In this document: positions 32,629 to 42,149 of the stretch, in pieces
Position numbering within the stretch: the first letter of the stretch is position 1
Layout: every line of letters begins with the position of its first letter
Assembly (NCBI RefSeq): GCF_002209535.1
Contig: NZ_NJIG01000006.1
Span: forward strand, 372,001-436,000
Length of the DNA stretch: 64,000 nucleotides
Direction: 5' to 3'
Source: Achromobacter marplatensis
GTDB lineage: Bacteria; Pseudomonadota; Gammaproteobacteria; Burkholderiales; Burkholderiaceae_B
Notes under the pieces: model-generated
Seen by the model: the letters and a program-made list of their open reading frames with translations, nothing else
Told to the model about the DNA's origin: nothing
Databases searched by the model: none
Made by a program: the position numbers and the translations under genes

Positions 32629-34256
32629 TCAACGCTCCGGCCGCGGGGGGCGAACAGGCCTTGCGGCCGTTTTTGGACAAACAGCACGATGAGCACCAGG
32701 ATGGTGATCTTGGCCATGACGGCGCCCGCGTAGGGCTCCAGGAATTTGTTGACGCCGCCCAGGCCCATCGCGGCGATGACGGTGCCGGCCAGCTGGCCCA
32801 CGCCGCCCAGCACCACCACCATGAAGGAATCGACGATGTAGCCGCGGCCCAGGTCGGGGCCCACGTTGCCCAGCTGCGACAGGGCCACGCCGGCCAGTCC
32901 CGCGATGCCCGAGCCCAGCCCGAAGGCAAGCATGTCCACGCGCCCGGTCGGCACGCCCACGCAGTCGGCCATGCGCCGGTTCTGCGTGATGGCCCGCACG
33001 AAGAGACCCAGCCGCGTGTGGTTTAACAGCACCCACACCAGGAACACGACGAAGAATGCGAAGCCGATGATCACCAAGCGGTTGTAGGTCAGCACCAGGC
33101 CGCCCAGCACCGTGATCCCGCCCGACATCCAGCTGGGGTTGCCCACCTCCACGTTCTGCGCGCCGAACAGCGTACGTACGCCCTGCATCAGCATCAGGCT
33201 GATGCCCCAAGTGGCCAGCAGCGTTTCCAGCGGGCGGCCATAGAGCCAGCGGATGACGGTGCGTTCCAGCGCCATGCCGACCAGCGCCGTCACGACGAAG
33301 GCCAGCGGCAACGCCGCCACCACATACCAGTCCAGCCAGCCCGGCAGCCAGGCGCGGAACAGCGTCTGCACTACATACGTCACATAGGCGCCGATCATCA
33401 GCAGTTCGCCGTGCGCCATGTTGATGACGCCCATCAGGCCGAAGGTGATGGCCAGGCCCAGCGCGGCCAGCAGCAGCACGCTGCCCAGGCTGATGCCGTA
33501 GAAAAGGTTGCCCGCCCATTCGATGGTGGCCAGGTGCCGGTCGATCCGCTTCAATGCATTGGCGGCAGCCTCGCGCACGCCGGCATCGGGTTCGGCAAAG
33601 GCGCCGCCTTGTTCCTGCGTCAGCGCGGCAAGCGTGGGGCGGAAGGCGGCGTTGCTGGTGGCGCCCAGCAATTCGACGGCATGGCGCCGCTTGGCCGGGT
33701 CAGTGCTCTTCAATTCCAGATTGGCCTGCGCGATCAGGAGCGCGTCGCGCACGGCCTCGTTCTTTTCGGACGCCAGCGCTTTTTCCAGCATGGGCAGGCG
33801 GGCGGGGTCGCCAGTCTGCTGCAGGCGTCGGGCGGCGTCCAGGCGTTCATTGGGCTTGTCGGAGAACAAGCGGGAACCCGCCAGCGCGGCCTCGATGGCG
33901 CGACGCAGGCGGTTGTTGATGGTGACGGTGCTGGCGCCTGCGGGCAGGTCGACGGCCGCGCCGGTGGCGGGATCGGTGGCGCGCGTGCCGCCCGCACCGA
34001 TCAGCACGCGGCCGTCGGCCGTCGCATACAGCTGGTCGTTGCCCAGCGCTTGCAGGACCGCTGCCGCACCGGGCTCGGGCAGTTGGCCCAACGCGGCAAT
34101 CGCTTGCAGCTTGGCGTCGGTGTCGTCGCCGGCCAGCGGCGCAAGCAGGGCGGGATCCACGCCGGCCGCCGCCGCGGGGGCGGCCAGCAGCGGCATGGCA
34201 AGCAGCCATGCAAGAAAAGAACGACGCAAGAAGCGTGTGATTGCCGCGATGAGCAT
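32625..34256 (-). CDS. urtB: Urea ABC transporter permease UrtB (long form)
   Basis: Permease of 543 residues. After a signal-like helix, residues 30-240 form a periplasmic helical-repeat region (AKLQAIAALGQLPEPGAAAVLQAL, AANALKRIDRH) that is typical of the long UrtB form and absent from LivH. The C-terminal 300 residues are the LivH-type membrane domain with GLMGVINMAHGELLMIGAYV. It overlaps urtC by four bases. The extra domain may contact UrtA. Confidence 0.92.
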   Translation of the reverse strand: MLIAAITRFLRRSFLAWLLAMPLLAAPAAAAGVDPALLAPLAGDDTDAKLQAIAALGQLPEPGAAAVLQALGNDQLYATADGRVLIGAGGTRATDPATGAAVDLPAGASTVTINNRLRRAIEAALAGSRLFSDKPNERLDAARRLQQTGDPARLPMLEKALASEKNEAVRDALLIAQANLELKSTDPAKRRHAVELLGATSNAAFRPTLAALTQEQGGAFAEPDAGVREAAANALKRIDRHLATIEWAGNLFYGISLGSVLLLAALGLAITFGLMGVINMAHGELLMIGAYVTYVVQTLFRAWLPGWLDWYVVAALPLAFVVTALVGMALERTVIRWLYGRPLETLLATWGISLMLMQGVRTLFGAQNVEVGNPSWMSGGITVLGGLVLTYNRLVIIGFAFFVVFLVWVLLNHTRLGLFVRAITQNRRMADCVGVPTGRVDMLAFGLGSGIAGLAGVALSQLGNVGPDLGRGYIVDSFMVVVLGGVGQLAGTVIAAMGLGGVNKFLEPYAGAVMAKITILVLIVLFVQKRPQGLFAPRGRSVE

Positions 34257-34270
34257 GGCTGCTGGTTCCC

Positions 34271-35524
34271 TTAGAGGCCTTGCTTGCTTTCGTTACCCGG
34301 GATGTACGGGCTCCAGGGTTGGGCGCGGATCGGGCCCTTGCTCTTCCACACCACGTTGAACTGACCGTCCGCCTTGATCTCGCCGATGTAGACCGGCTTG
34401 TGCAGGTGGTGGTTGGTCTTGTCCATTTCGATGGTGTAGCCGTCAGGGGCGTTGAACTTCTGGCCGCCCATGGCCGCAATTACCTTGTCCACGTCGGTGG
34501 TCTTGGCTTGCTCGACGGCCTGCTTCCACATGTGGATGCCGACGTAGGTGGCCTCCATCGGATCGTTCGTCACGACCGTGCTGGAATTGGGCAAGTTCTT
34601 GGCCTTTGCGTAGGCCTTCCACTTCTTGATGAACTCCTCGTTGACCGGGTTCTTGACCGATTCGAAGTAGTTCCAGGCGGCCAGGTGGCCGACCAGCGGC
34701 TTGGTATCCACGCCGCGCAGTTCTTCTTCACCCACCGAGAACGCCACGACCGGCACGTCGGTGGCCTTCAGGCCGGCGTTGCCCAGTTCTTTGTAGAAGG
34801 GCACGTTCGAGTCGCCGTTGATGGTGGAGATGACGGCCGTCTTGCCGCCCGTGGCGAACTTCTTGATGTTGGCCACGATGGTCTGATAGTCGGAATGGCC
34901 GAAGGGGGTGTAGACCTCGTCGATGTCGCTGTCCTTGACGCCCTTGGAATGCAGGAAGGCGCGCAGGATCTTGTTGGTGGTGCGCGGGTAGACGTAATCG
35001 GTGCCCAGCAGCACGAAGCGCTTGGCGCCGCCGCCGTCTTCGCTCATCAGGTATTCCACGGCGGGAATCGCTTGCTGGTTGGGCGCGGCGCCCGTGTAGA
35101 ACACGTTCTTCTCCAGCTCTTCGCCTTCATACTGCACGGGATAGAACAGCAGCCCGTTCAATTCCTTGAACACCGGCAGCACCGACTTGCGCGACACCGA
35201 AGTCCAGCAACCGAAGACGACCGCCACCTTGTCCTGCGACAGCAGTTGGCGCGATTTCTCGGCGAACAGCGGCCAGTTCGACGCGGGGTCCACGACCACG
35301 GCTTCCAGCTTCTTGCCCATCACGCCGCCTGCGGCGTTGATTTCGTCGATGGTCATCAGCGCAACGTCCTTGAGCGACGTCTCCGAGATGGCCATCGTGC
35401 CCGACAGGGAATGCAGGATGCCGACCTTGATGGTGTCTTCGGCGGCGAGTACCTGCGGCATCCACCCGGACATGGCCAACAGGCTCACGGCGGTCAGTTG
35501 CTTTAAGGCTAGTCTGCGTTTCAT
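34271..35524 (-). CDS. urtA: Urea-binding periplasmic protein UrtA
   Basis: Solute-binding protein of 417 residues with a signal peptide (MKRRLALKQLTAVSLLAMSG, cleavage near VLAAED). The mature part has IKVGILHSLSGTMAISETSLKD, VFGCWTSVSRKSVLPVFKE and NGLLFYPVQYEGEE, all standard for UrtA and related amide-binding proteins. The start at 35524 is used; the frame runs far upstream but only as antisense of the next gene. A sigma-54 promoter is found 77-91 bases upstream. Confidence 0.93.
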   Translation of the reverse strand: MKRRLALKQLTAVSLLAMSGWMPQVLAAEDTIKVGILHSLSGTMAISETSLKDVALMTIDEINAAGGVMGKKLEAVVVDPASNWPLFAEKSRQLLSQDKVAVVFGCWTSVSRKSVLPVFKELNGLLFYPVQYEGEELEKNVFYTGAAPNQQAIPAVEYLMSEDGGGAKRFVLLGTDYVYPRTTNKILRAFLHSKGVKDSDIDEVYTPFGHSDYQTIVANIKKFATGGKTAVISTINGDSNVPFYKELGNAGLKATDVPVVAFSVGEEELRGVDTKPLVGHLAAWNYFESVKNPVNEEFIKKWKAYAKAKNLPNSSTVVTNDPMEATYVGIHMWKQAVEQAKTTDVDKVIAAMGGQKFNAPDGYTIEMDKTNHHLHKPVYIGEIKADGQFNVVWKSKGPIRAQPWSPYIPGNESKQGL

Positions 35525-35600
35525 GGTGACTCCTGGATGGAATGTGCCGGCCTGGCCGGCAGGAACGATCTGAACAACACCCGACAACCTGGACTTCAAA

Positions 35601-35615
35601 GCAAAAGGCGTGCCA
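35601..35615 (-). promoter_or_regulatory. Sigma-54 promoter for urtABCDE
   Basis: On the minus strand TGGCACG, four bases, then TTGC matches the -24/-12 consensus exactly. The predicted start of transcription near 35589 leaves a leader of about 65 bases before urtA. Confidence 0.82.
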
Positions 35616-35716
35616 AGTGCGCAGGCAGGGTCATGCCGCTGTATGAAGAGGGGGTGTTTACGCGAAGGCGCAGCGCGGCCGCGGGGCGGGTGCGCCCGGA
35701 TCAAAACAGTGCCGCA

Positions 35717-35733
35717 TGCACAAAACAGGTGCG
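35717..35733. promoter_or_regulatory. NtrC-like binding site
   Basis: TGCACAAAACAGGTGCG follows the NtrC pattern TGCAC-N5-7-GGTGC. It is 127 bp upstream of the rightward -24 element and 100 bp upstream of the leftward one, suitable for activation of both by looping. Confidence 0.6.
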
Positions 35734-35750
35734 GCGCCTGCCCGCTTGCG

Positions 35751-35768
35751 GTGCGTGCGAGAACGCAC
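35751..35768. promoter_or_regulatory. Possible second NtrC-like site
   Basis: GTGCG and CGCAC are an inverted pair with eight bases between, 34 bp from the first site. The match to NtrC consensus is weaker. Confidence 0.4.
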
Positions 35769-35843
35769 TGATCCAGCCCGAAAACCGCGGTTGACCCGTT
35801 ATCCGGGGCGGCCTCAGAGGGGAAACGGAAAAGCCGGCCAACA

Positions 35844-35860
35844 TGGCACGGCGATTGCTT
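35844..35860 (+). promoter_or_regulatory. Sigma-54 promoter for allophanate hydrolase and urea carboxylase
   Basis: TGGCACG-GCGA-TTGCTT matches the -24/-12 consensus exactly. Transcription should begin near 35871, about 26 bases before the ATG at 35897. Confidence 0.85.
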
Positions 35861-35896
35861 GGGAATCCGTACTTGTATACAAGAAAGGATTCCAGC

Positions 35897-37732
35897 ATGA
35901 ATGCCGCAGCATCGCAGAAGCACCCCGTCGGTTGGACGATTGCGCAATGGCAGGCCGCCTACCGCGAAGGCGGGGCGCAGCCCGAAACGCTGTTGGCGGA
36001 GTACGCCGCCACGCCCGACGGCCCGGCGGACAACGCCTGGATACGGCGGGTGGACCGCGCCACGCTGGACGAGCAACTGGACGGGCTGCGGCTGTTGCGG
36101 CAAGCCGTGGGCGATGACCTGGCGCGATTGCCCCTGTATGGCGTGCCGTTCGCCATCAAGGACAACATCGACGCCGCGGGCTGGCCGACGACGGCTGCGT
36201 GCCCGGAGTTCGCCTACACGCCGGGCGAGGACGCGACCGTGGTGCAGCGGCTGCGCGCCGCCGGGGCCATCCTGGTCGGCAAGACCAACCTGGACCAATT
36301 CGCCACCGGCCTCGTGGGCACGCGTTCGCCGCACGGCGCCGTAGCCAATACCTTCAACCCCGACTACGTCAGCGGCGGTTCCAGCTCCGGGTCGGCGTCG
36401 GTGGTGGCGCGCGGCTTGGCGGCGTTCTCGCTGGGAACGGACACCGCGGGCTCGGGCCGCGTGCCGGCGGGGTTCAACAACATCGTCGGCTTGAAGCCGA
36501 CCAAGGGCTGGTTCAGCACGGCAGGCGTGGTGCCCGCCTGCCGCACGCTGGATTGCGTGTCGATCTTCGCGTTGACCGTGGCCGACGCCGCGCTCGTGGC
36601 GGAAGTGGCCGGCGGCTTTGACGAGCGCGACCCGTATTCGCGCGCCATGCCAGCTGGCGCGTCGCTGCCGTGGCCCACGGCGCCCCGAATCGCGATCCCC
36701 GCCACGCTGGAATTCTTTGGCGACGCGCAGGCCGCCGCGGTCTTCGACGATGCCGTGCACGCATTGCAGGCTGCCGGCGCGGAAGTGGCCCCCATCGACT
36801 TCGCGCCGTTCAACGAGCTGGCCGCGCTGCTGTATCAAGGGCCGTGGGTGGCCGAGCGTTTCGCCGCCGTGGAAGCGTTGTGGAAGGACAGCCCGGACGT
36901 CATCAACCCCGTGGTGCGCGGCATCGTGGAGCAGGCGGCGAACTACAGCGCGCTGGACGCCTTCAAGGCCGAGTACCGCCGCGCCGAACTGACGCGCCAG
37001 ATCCATCAGACCCTGGCGGGGTTCGACGCGTTGGTCGTGCCGACCTCCCCCTCCATCTACACGATCGCCCAACTGGAGGCCGATCCGGTCACCTTGAATT
37101 CGCGGCTGGGCGTCTACACCAACTTTGCCAACCTGGCCGACCTGTCGGCGCTGGCGGTGCCGGCGGGCATGCGCGCCGACGGCTTGCCGTCCGGCATCAC
37201 GCTGATCGGCCTGGCCTGGCAGGACCGCGCGCTGGCGCAGTTCGGCAAGCTTTGGCAAGCGCAGCGCGGTCTGCCGTTGGGCGCCACCGGCGCACCGTTG
37301 CCTGCCGGCATCGCCGCCAGCCAGGCGCCGGCGGACACGATACGCGTGGCCGTGGTGGGCGCCCACTTGACGGGCATGCCGCTGAACCACCAGCTGACGT
37401 CGCGCCATGCGGTATTGGCCGAGAAGACCCGCACGGCCGCCGACTACCGCCTGTACGCGCTGGCCAACACGACGCCGCCCAAGCCCGGCCTGGTCAAGTC
37501 CGAATCCGGCGCGCCCATCGAGGTCGAGCTGTGGGATGTGCCGGTGACGGCGTTCGGCGCCTTCGTCGCCGAGATTCCCGCGCCCCTGGGCATCGGCACG
37601 CTGGAGCTGGAAGACGGCCGCCTGGTCAAGGGATTCATCTGCGAACCGCGCGGCCTGGCGGGTGCGCGGGACATCACCGCCTTTGGCGGCTGGCGCGCCT
37701 ACCTGGCCAGCCTGAACGCCACCCCCCGATAA
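35897..37732 (+). CDS. atzF: Allophanate hydrolase
   Basis: Enzyme of 611 residues that converts allophanate to ammonia and CO2, the second step after urea carboxylase. Residues 1-460 are an amidase-signature domain with the catalytic Lys in PFAIKDNIDAAG and the two Ser in GGSSSGSASVV and DTAGSGRVPAG. The last 140 residues (IRVAVVGAHLTGMPLN onward) are the allophanate hydrolase C-terminal domain. ATG 35897 is chosen because the ATG at 35843 lies inside the sigma-54 promoter. The carboxylase gene follows after 26 bp. Confidence 0.93.
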   Translation: MNAAASQKHPVGWTIAQWQAAYREGGAQPETLLAEYAATPDGPADNAWIRRVDRATLDEQLDGLRLLRQAVGDDLARLPLYGVPFAIKDNIDAAGWPTTAACPEFAYTPGEDATVVQRLRAAGAILVGKTNLDQFATGLVGTRSPHGAVANTFNPDYVSGGSSSGSASVVARGLAAFSLGTDTAGSGRVPAGFNNIVGLKPTKGWFSTAGVVPACRTLDCVSIFALTVADAALVAEVAGGFDERDPYSRAMPAGASLPWPTAPRIAIPATLEFFGDAQAAAVFDDAVHALQAAGAEVAPIDFAPFNELAALLYQGPWVAERFAAVEALWKDSPDVINPVVRGIVEQAANYSALDAFKAEYRRAELTRQIHQTLAGFDALVVPTSPSIYTIAQLEADPVTLNSRLGVYTNFANLADLSALAVPAGMRADGLPSGITLIGLAWQDRALAQFGKLWQAQRGLPLGATGAPLPAGIAASQAPADTIRVAVVGAHLTGMPLNHQLTSRHAVLAEKTRTAADYRLYALANTTPPKPGLVKSESGAPIEVELWDVPVTAFGAFVAEIPAPLGIGTLELEDGRLVKGFICEPRGLAGARDITAFGGWRAYLASLNATPR

Positions 37733-37758
37733 CTGCCAGACCCTAAGGGAGTCGCATC

Positions 37759-40700
37759 GTGTTCGATACCGTTCTGATTGCCAACCGCGGCGAAATCGCC
37801 GTCCGCGCCATCCGCACCCTGAAGCGGCTGGGCATCCGCAGCGTGGCGGTGTATTCCGACCCCGACCGCAACGCGGCGCATGTGCGCGAAGCCGATGTGG
37901 CCGTTGCGCTGGGCGGCGAGAAAGCCGCCGACAGCTATCTGCGCATGGACCTGCTGCTGGCCGCGGCCCGCGAGCACGGCGCGCAGGCCATCTATCCCGG
38001 GTACGGGTTCCTGTCTGAAAGCGCGGAGTTCGCTGACGCTTGCGAAGCCGCGGGCATCGCCTTCGTGGGCCCTACGCCGTTGCAGATCCGCGAGTTCGGC
38101 CTGAAGCACCGGTCGCGTGAATTGGCGGCACAAGCAGGCGTGCCGATGACACCCGGCACGGGCCTCTTGGCCAGCCTGGGCGAAGCGCTGACGCAGGCCG
38201 AGCGCATCGGCTATCCGGTGATGCTCAAGAGCACCGCGGGCGGCGGCGGCATCGGCCTGTCGCGCTGCGAGAACGAAGCCGAGCTGACGGTGGCGTTCGA
38301 CAGCGTGCAACGCATGGGCGAACACTTCTTTCGCGACGGCGGCGCGTTCATCGAACGCTATGTGGATAACGCGAGGCACGTGGAAGTGCAGATCTTCGGC
38401 GACGGCGCCGGACGCGTGCTGGCGCTGGGCGAGCGCGACTGCTCGGTGCAGCGGCGCAACCAGAAGGTCATCGAGGAAACGCCGGCGCCGCTGCTGCCTG
38501 CGGCGACCCGCAAGGCGCTGCTGGCGGCGGCCGTACAGCTGGGTGAGTCCGTGAACTACCGGTCGGCCGGCACGGTGGAATTCATCTACGACCCGGCGCG
38601 CGACAGCTTCTATTTCCTGGAGGTCAACACGCGGCTGCAGGTGGAGCACCCGGTGACGGAAGCCGTGACGGGCCTGGACCTGGTGGAATGCATGCTGCGC
38701 GTGGCCGCAGGCGAACCGCTGGACCTCGCCGCCATGTCGCGCGCGCCGCAAGGCGCGTCGATCGAAGTGCGGCTGTACGCCGAAGACCCGTTGCGCCAGT
38801 TCCAGCCATCGCCGGGCGTGCTGACCGAGGTGTCCTTTCCCAACGGCGTGCGGGTGGATGGCTGGGTCGCCACCGGCACCGAGGTGCCGGCCTTCTATGA
38901 CCCCATGCTGGCCAAGCTGATCGTGCATGCGGAATCGCGCGAGGCTGCGCTGGACAAGCTGGCGGATGCGCTGGCCCGCACCCGGCTGCACGGCATCGCC
39001 ACCAACCTGGACTACCTGCGCCAGATCGTGGCCGACGAACGCTTCCGCGCGGGCAAGCTGTCCACGCGGTTCCTGGAAAGCTTTGCCTACCGGCCGGCCG
39101 CCATCGAAGTGCTGGAGGCCGGCACCTACACCAGCGTGCAGGACTACCCGGGCCGCGTCGGCTATTGGGATATCGGCGTGCCGCCTTCCGGCCCGATGGA
39201 CGACTACGCGTTTCGCATGGCCAACCGCATCGTCGGCAACGCGCCGGACGCCGCGGGCATCGAGGCCACGCTGGTCGGCCCCACGCTGCGCTTTCATGGC
39301 GACACCATCGTGGCGCTGACGGGCGCCGAGTGCGCTGCCACGCTGGACGGCGAGCCGGTGCCGATGTGGCAGCCCATCGCCGTGCGCTCGGGCCAGGTGC
39401 TGGCCACCGGCCGCGCGCTGTCGGGGTGCCGCAGCTATCTTGCCGTGCGCAACGGCCTGGACGTGCCGGTCTACCTGGGCAGCCGATCGACGTTCGCGCT
39501 GGGCCAGTTCGGCGGCCACGCCGGGCGCACGCTGCGCGTGGGTGACATGCTGCCGGTGGTGCGGCCGGAACTGAGCGACGGGAAAACGCCCGCGGCTGCG
39601 CCGCAGGCAGCGCCGGCCGACATGATTCCCGTCTACGGCAACACGTGGCAGATCGGCGTGCTGTACGGCCCGCACGGTGCACCGGACTTCTTCCAGCCCG
39701 AAGCCATCGAGACCTTCTTCGCCGCCGATTGGGAGGTGCACTACAACTCCAATCGGCTGGGCGTGCGACTGATCGGTCCCAAGCCCACCTGGGCCCGCGA
39801 GAACGGCGGCGAGGCCGGCCTGCATCCCTCCAACATCCACGATTGTGAATACGCCATCGGCAGCATCAATTTCACGGGCGACAGCCCCGTCATCCTGACG
39901 CGCGACGGCCCCAGCCTGGGCGGCTTCGTCTGCCCCGTCACCATTGCGCGGGCCGAACTCTGGAAGGTCGGGCAGGTCAAGCCGGGCGACCGTATCCGCT
40001 TCGTCCGCATCGACTACCCGCAGGCCGTGGCGCTGGAAGCGGCGCAGGATCAGAGCGTGGCCGCGCTGTCGGCGGCGGCGCCTGCTGTGACCGAGCCGTC
40101 GCCGGTTCCGGCGACGGTATCCGAGACCATCGTCGCGGCGTTGCCGGCGGCCGGTTCGCGCCCCTCCGTGTCGTACCGCCAGGCGGGCGACGGTTACCTG
40201 CTGCTGGAGTACGGTGACAACGTGCTCGATCTGGCGCTGCGCATGCGCATCCACCTGCTGATGGAAGCGCTTAACGCCGACCCGATCGCGGGCGTGCTGG
40301 AACTGTCGCCTGGCGTACGGTCATTGCAGATCCGCTACGACAGCCGGTTGATCCTGCAAGGCGCGCTGATTACGCGCCTGCTGGAGATCGAGGAAGGCCT
40401 GGCCGACGTGGCCACGCTGAAAGTGCCCACGCGCGTGGTCTACCTGCCGATGGCCTTCGAGGATTCGGCCACCCTGGGCGCGGTGCAGCGCTATCAGGAA
40501 ACCGTGCGCGCCAGCGCGCCCTGGCTGCCGAACAATGTGGACTTCATCCAGCGCATCAATGGCCTGGCCAGCCGCGATGATGTCCGCGACATCGTGTTCG
40601 ACGCCAGCTATCTGATCATGGGCCTGGGCGACGTGTACCTGGGCGCGCCTTGCGCCGTGCCGATCGACCCGCGCCACCGCTTGCTGACGTCCAAGTACAA

Positions 40701-41391
40701 CCCCGCCCGCACCTTCACGGCCGAGGGCACCGTGGGTATCGGCGGCGTGTACATGTGCATCTACGGCATGGACTCGCCCGGCGGCTATCAACTGGTGGGC
40801 CGCACCCTGCCCATCTGGAACAAGTTCCTGAAGAACCCCGTGTTCCTGGACGGCAAGCCCTGGCTGCTGCGCTTTTTCGATCAGGTGCGCTTCTATCCGG
40901 TGACGGAGGCCGAACTGGACGTGTTGCGCGAAGACTTCCGTGAAGGCCGGGCCACGGTGCGCATCGAGGAGGAAGTGTTCGACTTCGCCGCGCACCAGCG
41001 CTTCCTGGCGGACCAGGCCGATAGCATCGCCGTGTTCCAGACGCGCCAGAAGAGCGCCTTCGACGCCGAAGTGGCGCTGTGGAAAACCGAGGATGCGGTG
41101 GTGGAGCTCGCCGTCGCCGAACCCGAGGCCGAGACAGCGCTGCGCGACGGCGAACGGCTGGTCAGCGCCGACATGTGCGGCAACATCTGGAAGATCCCCG
41201 TCCAGGTGGGCCAAAGCGTATCCGCGGGGGACACGCTGGTCGTCGTCGAGGCGATGAAGATGGAGCTATCCGTCATCGCCCCGGCCTCGGGCACCGTCAC
41301 GGCCATCCGCTGCGTGCCGGGCAAGCCCGTGAATGCGGGCGATCCGCTGATCGTGCTGGCCGAAGACGCCACCTGCACCGTGGCCGGATGA
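37759..41391 (+). CDS. Urea carboxylase (biotin-dependent)
   Basis: Enzyme of 1210 residues that uses ATP and bicarbonate to carboxylate urea to allophanate. Residues 1-450 are a biotin carboxylase (RGEIAVRAIRTLKRLG; KSTAGGGGIGLSR; EVNTRLQVEHPVTE). About 455-770 is a KipA-like/AHS2 domain, 815-1030 a KipI-like/AHS1 domain with SPGVRSLQIRYD, and the C-terminal 80 residues a biotinyl domain with the biotin Lys in VEAMKMELS. This order is the standard one for urea carboxylase. It is co-transcribed with allophanate hydrolase and a GntR gene. Confidence 0.94.
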   Translation: MFDTVLIANRGEIAVRAIRTLKRLGIRSVAVYSDPDRNAAHVREADVAVALGGEKAADSYLRMDLLLAAAREHGAQAIYPGYGFLSESAEFADACEAAGIAFVGPTPLQIREFGLKHRSRELAAQAGVPMTPGTGLLASLGEALTQAERIGYPVMLKSTAGGGGIGLSRCENEAELTVAFDSVQRMGEHFFRDGGAFIERYVDNARHVEVQIFGDGAGRVLALGERDCSVQRRNQKVIEETPAPLLPAATRKALLAAAVQLGESVNYRSAGTVEFIYDPARDSFYFLEVNTRLQVEHPVTEAVTGLDLVECMLRVAAGEPLDLAAMSRAPQGASIEVRLYAEDPLRQFQPSPGVLTEVSFPNGVRVDGWVATGTEVPAFYDPMLAKLIVHAESREAALDKLADALARTRLHGIATNLDYLRQIVADERFRAGKLSTRFLESFAYRPAAIEVLEAGTYTSVQDYPGRVGYWDIGVPPSGPMDDYAFRMANRIVGNAPDAAGIEATLVGPTLRFHGDTIVALTGAECAATLDGEPVPMWQPIAVRSGQVLATGRALSGCRSYLAVRNGLDVPVYLGSRSTFALGQFGGHAGRTLRVGDMLPVVRPELSDGKTPAAAPQAAPADMIPVYGNTWQIGVLYGPHGAPDFFQPEAIETFFAADWEVHYNSNRLGVRLIGPKPTWARENGGEAGLHPSNIHDCEYAIGSINFTGDSPVILTRDGPSLGGFVCPVTIARAELWKVGQVKPGDRIRFVRIDYPQAVALEAAQDQSVAALSAAAPAVTEPSPVPATVSETIVAALPAAGSRPSVSYRQAGDGYLLLEYGDNVLDLALRMRIHLLMEALNADPIAGVLELSPGVRSLQIRYDSRLILQGALITRLLEIEEGLADVATLKVPTRVVYLPMAFEDSATLGAVQRYQETVRASAPWLPNNVDFIQRINGLASRDDVRDIVFDASYLIMGLGDVYLGAPCAVPIDPRHRLLTSKYNPARTFTAEGTVGIGGVYMCIYGMDSPGGYQLVGRTLPIWNKFLKNPVFLDGKPWLLRFFDQVRFYPVTEAELDVLREDFREGRATVRIEEEVFDFAAHQRFLADQADSIAVFQTRQKSAFDAEVALWKTEDAVVELAVAEPEAETALRDGERLVSADMCGNIWKIPVQVGQSVSAGDTLVVVEAMKMELSVIAPASGTVTAIRCVPGKPVNAGDPLIVLAEDATCTVAG

Positions 41392-42149
41392 TGCGCCTGG
41401 AATCCGTTCAGGTCAGCCCGGCCATCCGGCAGGCGCCGGCGCTGGCCGGGTCGCTGGCCGACCAGGTCTACCAGCGCATCAAGGATGACCTGTTCGACTT
41501 CCGCATGCTGCCGGGCGAACGCTTCACCGAGGCCGATCTGGTGGCGCGGCTGGGCGTCAGCCGCACGCCGGTGCGGCTGGGCCTGGTCCGGCTGGAACGC
41601 GAAGGCTTCGTGTTGGCGCGCCCGCGCAGCGGCTGGCAAGTTCGGCCGTTCGACTTCGAACGTTTCGAAGCGCTCTACGACGTGCGCGTGGTGCTGGAGC
41701 AGGCGGCGGTCGACAAGCTGTGCGCGCGGGAAAACATGGACGACGCCGGCATCCTGGGCGCCTTGACCGACGTGTGGCTGGTGCCGCCGCCGCAACGCAT
41801 CCTGGATGGCAGGCTGGTGGCGCAGCTGGACGAGGCGTTCCATTGTTCGCTGGTAGCCGCCGCCGGCAACCCCGAGATGGCGCAGATCCACCGCGACGTC
41901 ACCGAAAAGATCCGCATCGTGCGGCGGCTGGACTTCACCAAGGATTTCCGCGTGGACGCCACCTACGACGAACACGCCGCCATCCTGCGCGCCGTGTTGG
42001 CGCGCCGCGCGGACGAGGCCACGCGCATGCTGCGTTCGCATATTGAAATGAGCAAGGCCGAAGTGCGCAAGATCACGCTGCACATGCTGCACGAGGCCAG
42101 GGAAAACGGGGGTGGGGGGATGACCCGTCACCCTTGCAACTGCTTATAG
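41388..42149 (+). CDS. GntR-family (FCD) transcriptional regulator
   Basis: Regulator of 253 residues starting in an ATGATG that overlaps the carboxylase stop. The N-terminal winged helix has FTEADLVARLGVSRTPVRLGL; the C-terminal FCD domain has the expected metal-site residues in the helices around DEAFHCSLVAAAGNP and YDEHAAILRAV. Being last in the urea operon, it likely adjusts that operon or senses a related metabolite. Its 3' end overlaps the opposing anti-sigma gene by 22 bases. Confidence 0.85.
   Translation: MMRLESVQVSPAIRQAPALAGSLADQVYQRIKDDLFDFRMLPGERFTEADLVARLGVSRTPVRLGLVRLEREGFVLARPRSGWQVRPFDFERFEALYDVRVVLEQAAVDKLCARENMDDAGILGALTDVWLVPPPQRILDGRLVAQLDEAFHCSLVAAAGNPEMAQIHRDVTEKIRIVRRLDFTKDFRVDATYDEHAAILRAVLARRADEATRMLRSHIEMSKAEVRKITLHMLHEARENGGGGMTRHPCNCL

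Larger units (their letters stand above)
35525..35896. promoter_or_regulatory. Divergent control region between urea import and urea breakdown genes
   Basis: This 372-bp gap contains no gene. It holds a leftward sigma-54 promoter (35601-35615), a rightward sigma-54 promoter (35844-35860) and NtrC-like sites between them. A 35-bp AT-rich stretch around the rightward promoter carries the 5' leader of the allophanate hydrolase gene. Confidence 0.85.

Noticed and set aside
35843-35896. 18-codon N-terminal extension of allophanate hydrolase
   Set aside because: The ATG at 35843 lies in the -24 element of the sigma-54 promoter and upstream of the predicted transcript start.
34271-37408. Open minus-strand frame of 1045 codons across urtA and into the allophanate hydrolase gene
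   Set aside because: Only the last 417 codons are UrtA. The rest is the antisense of the hydrolase gene, with low-complexity His/Arg-rich composition typical of shadow frames in high-GC DNA.
37699-40254. Open minus-strand frame of 851 codons opposite urea carboxylase
   Set aside because: Antisense shadow of a strongly recognised biotin enzyme; no domain-like segments.
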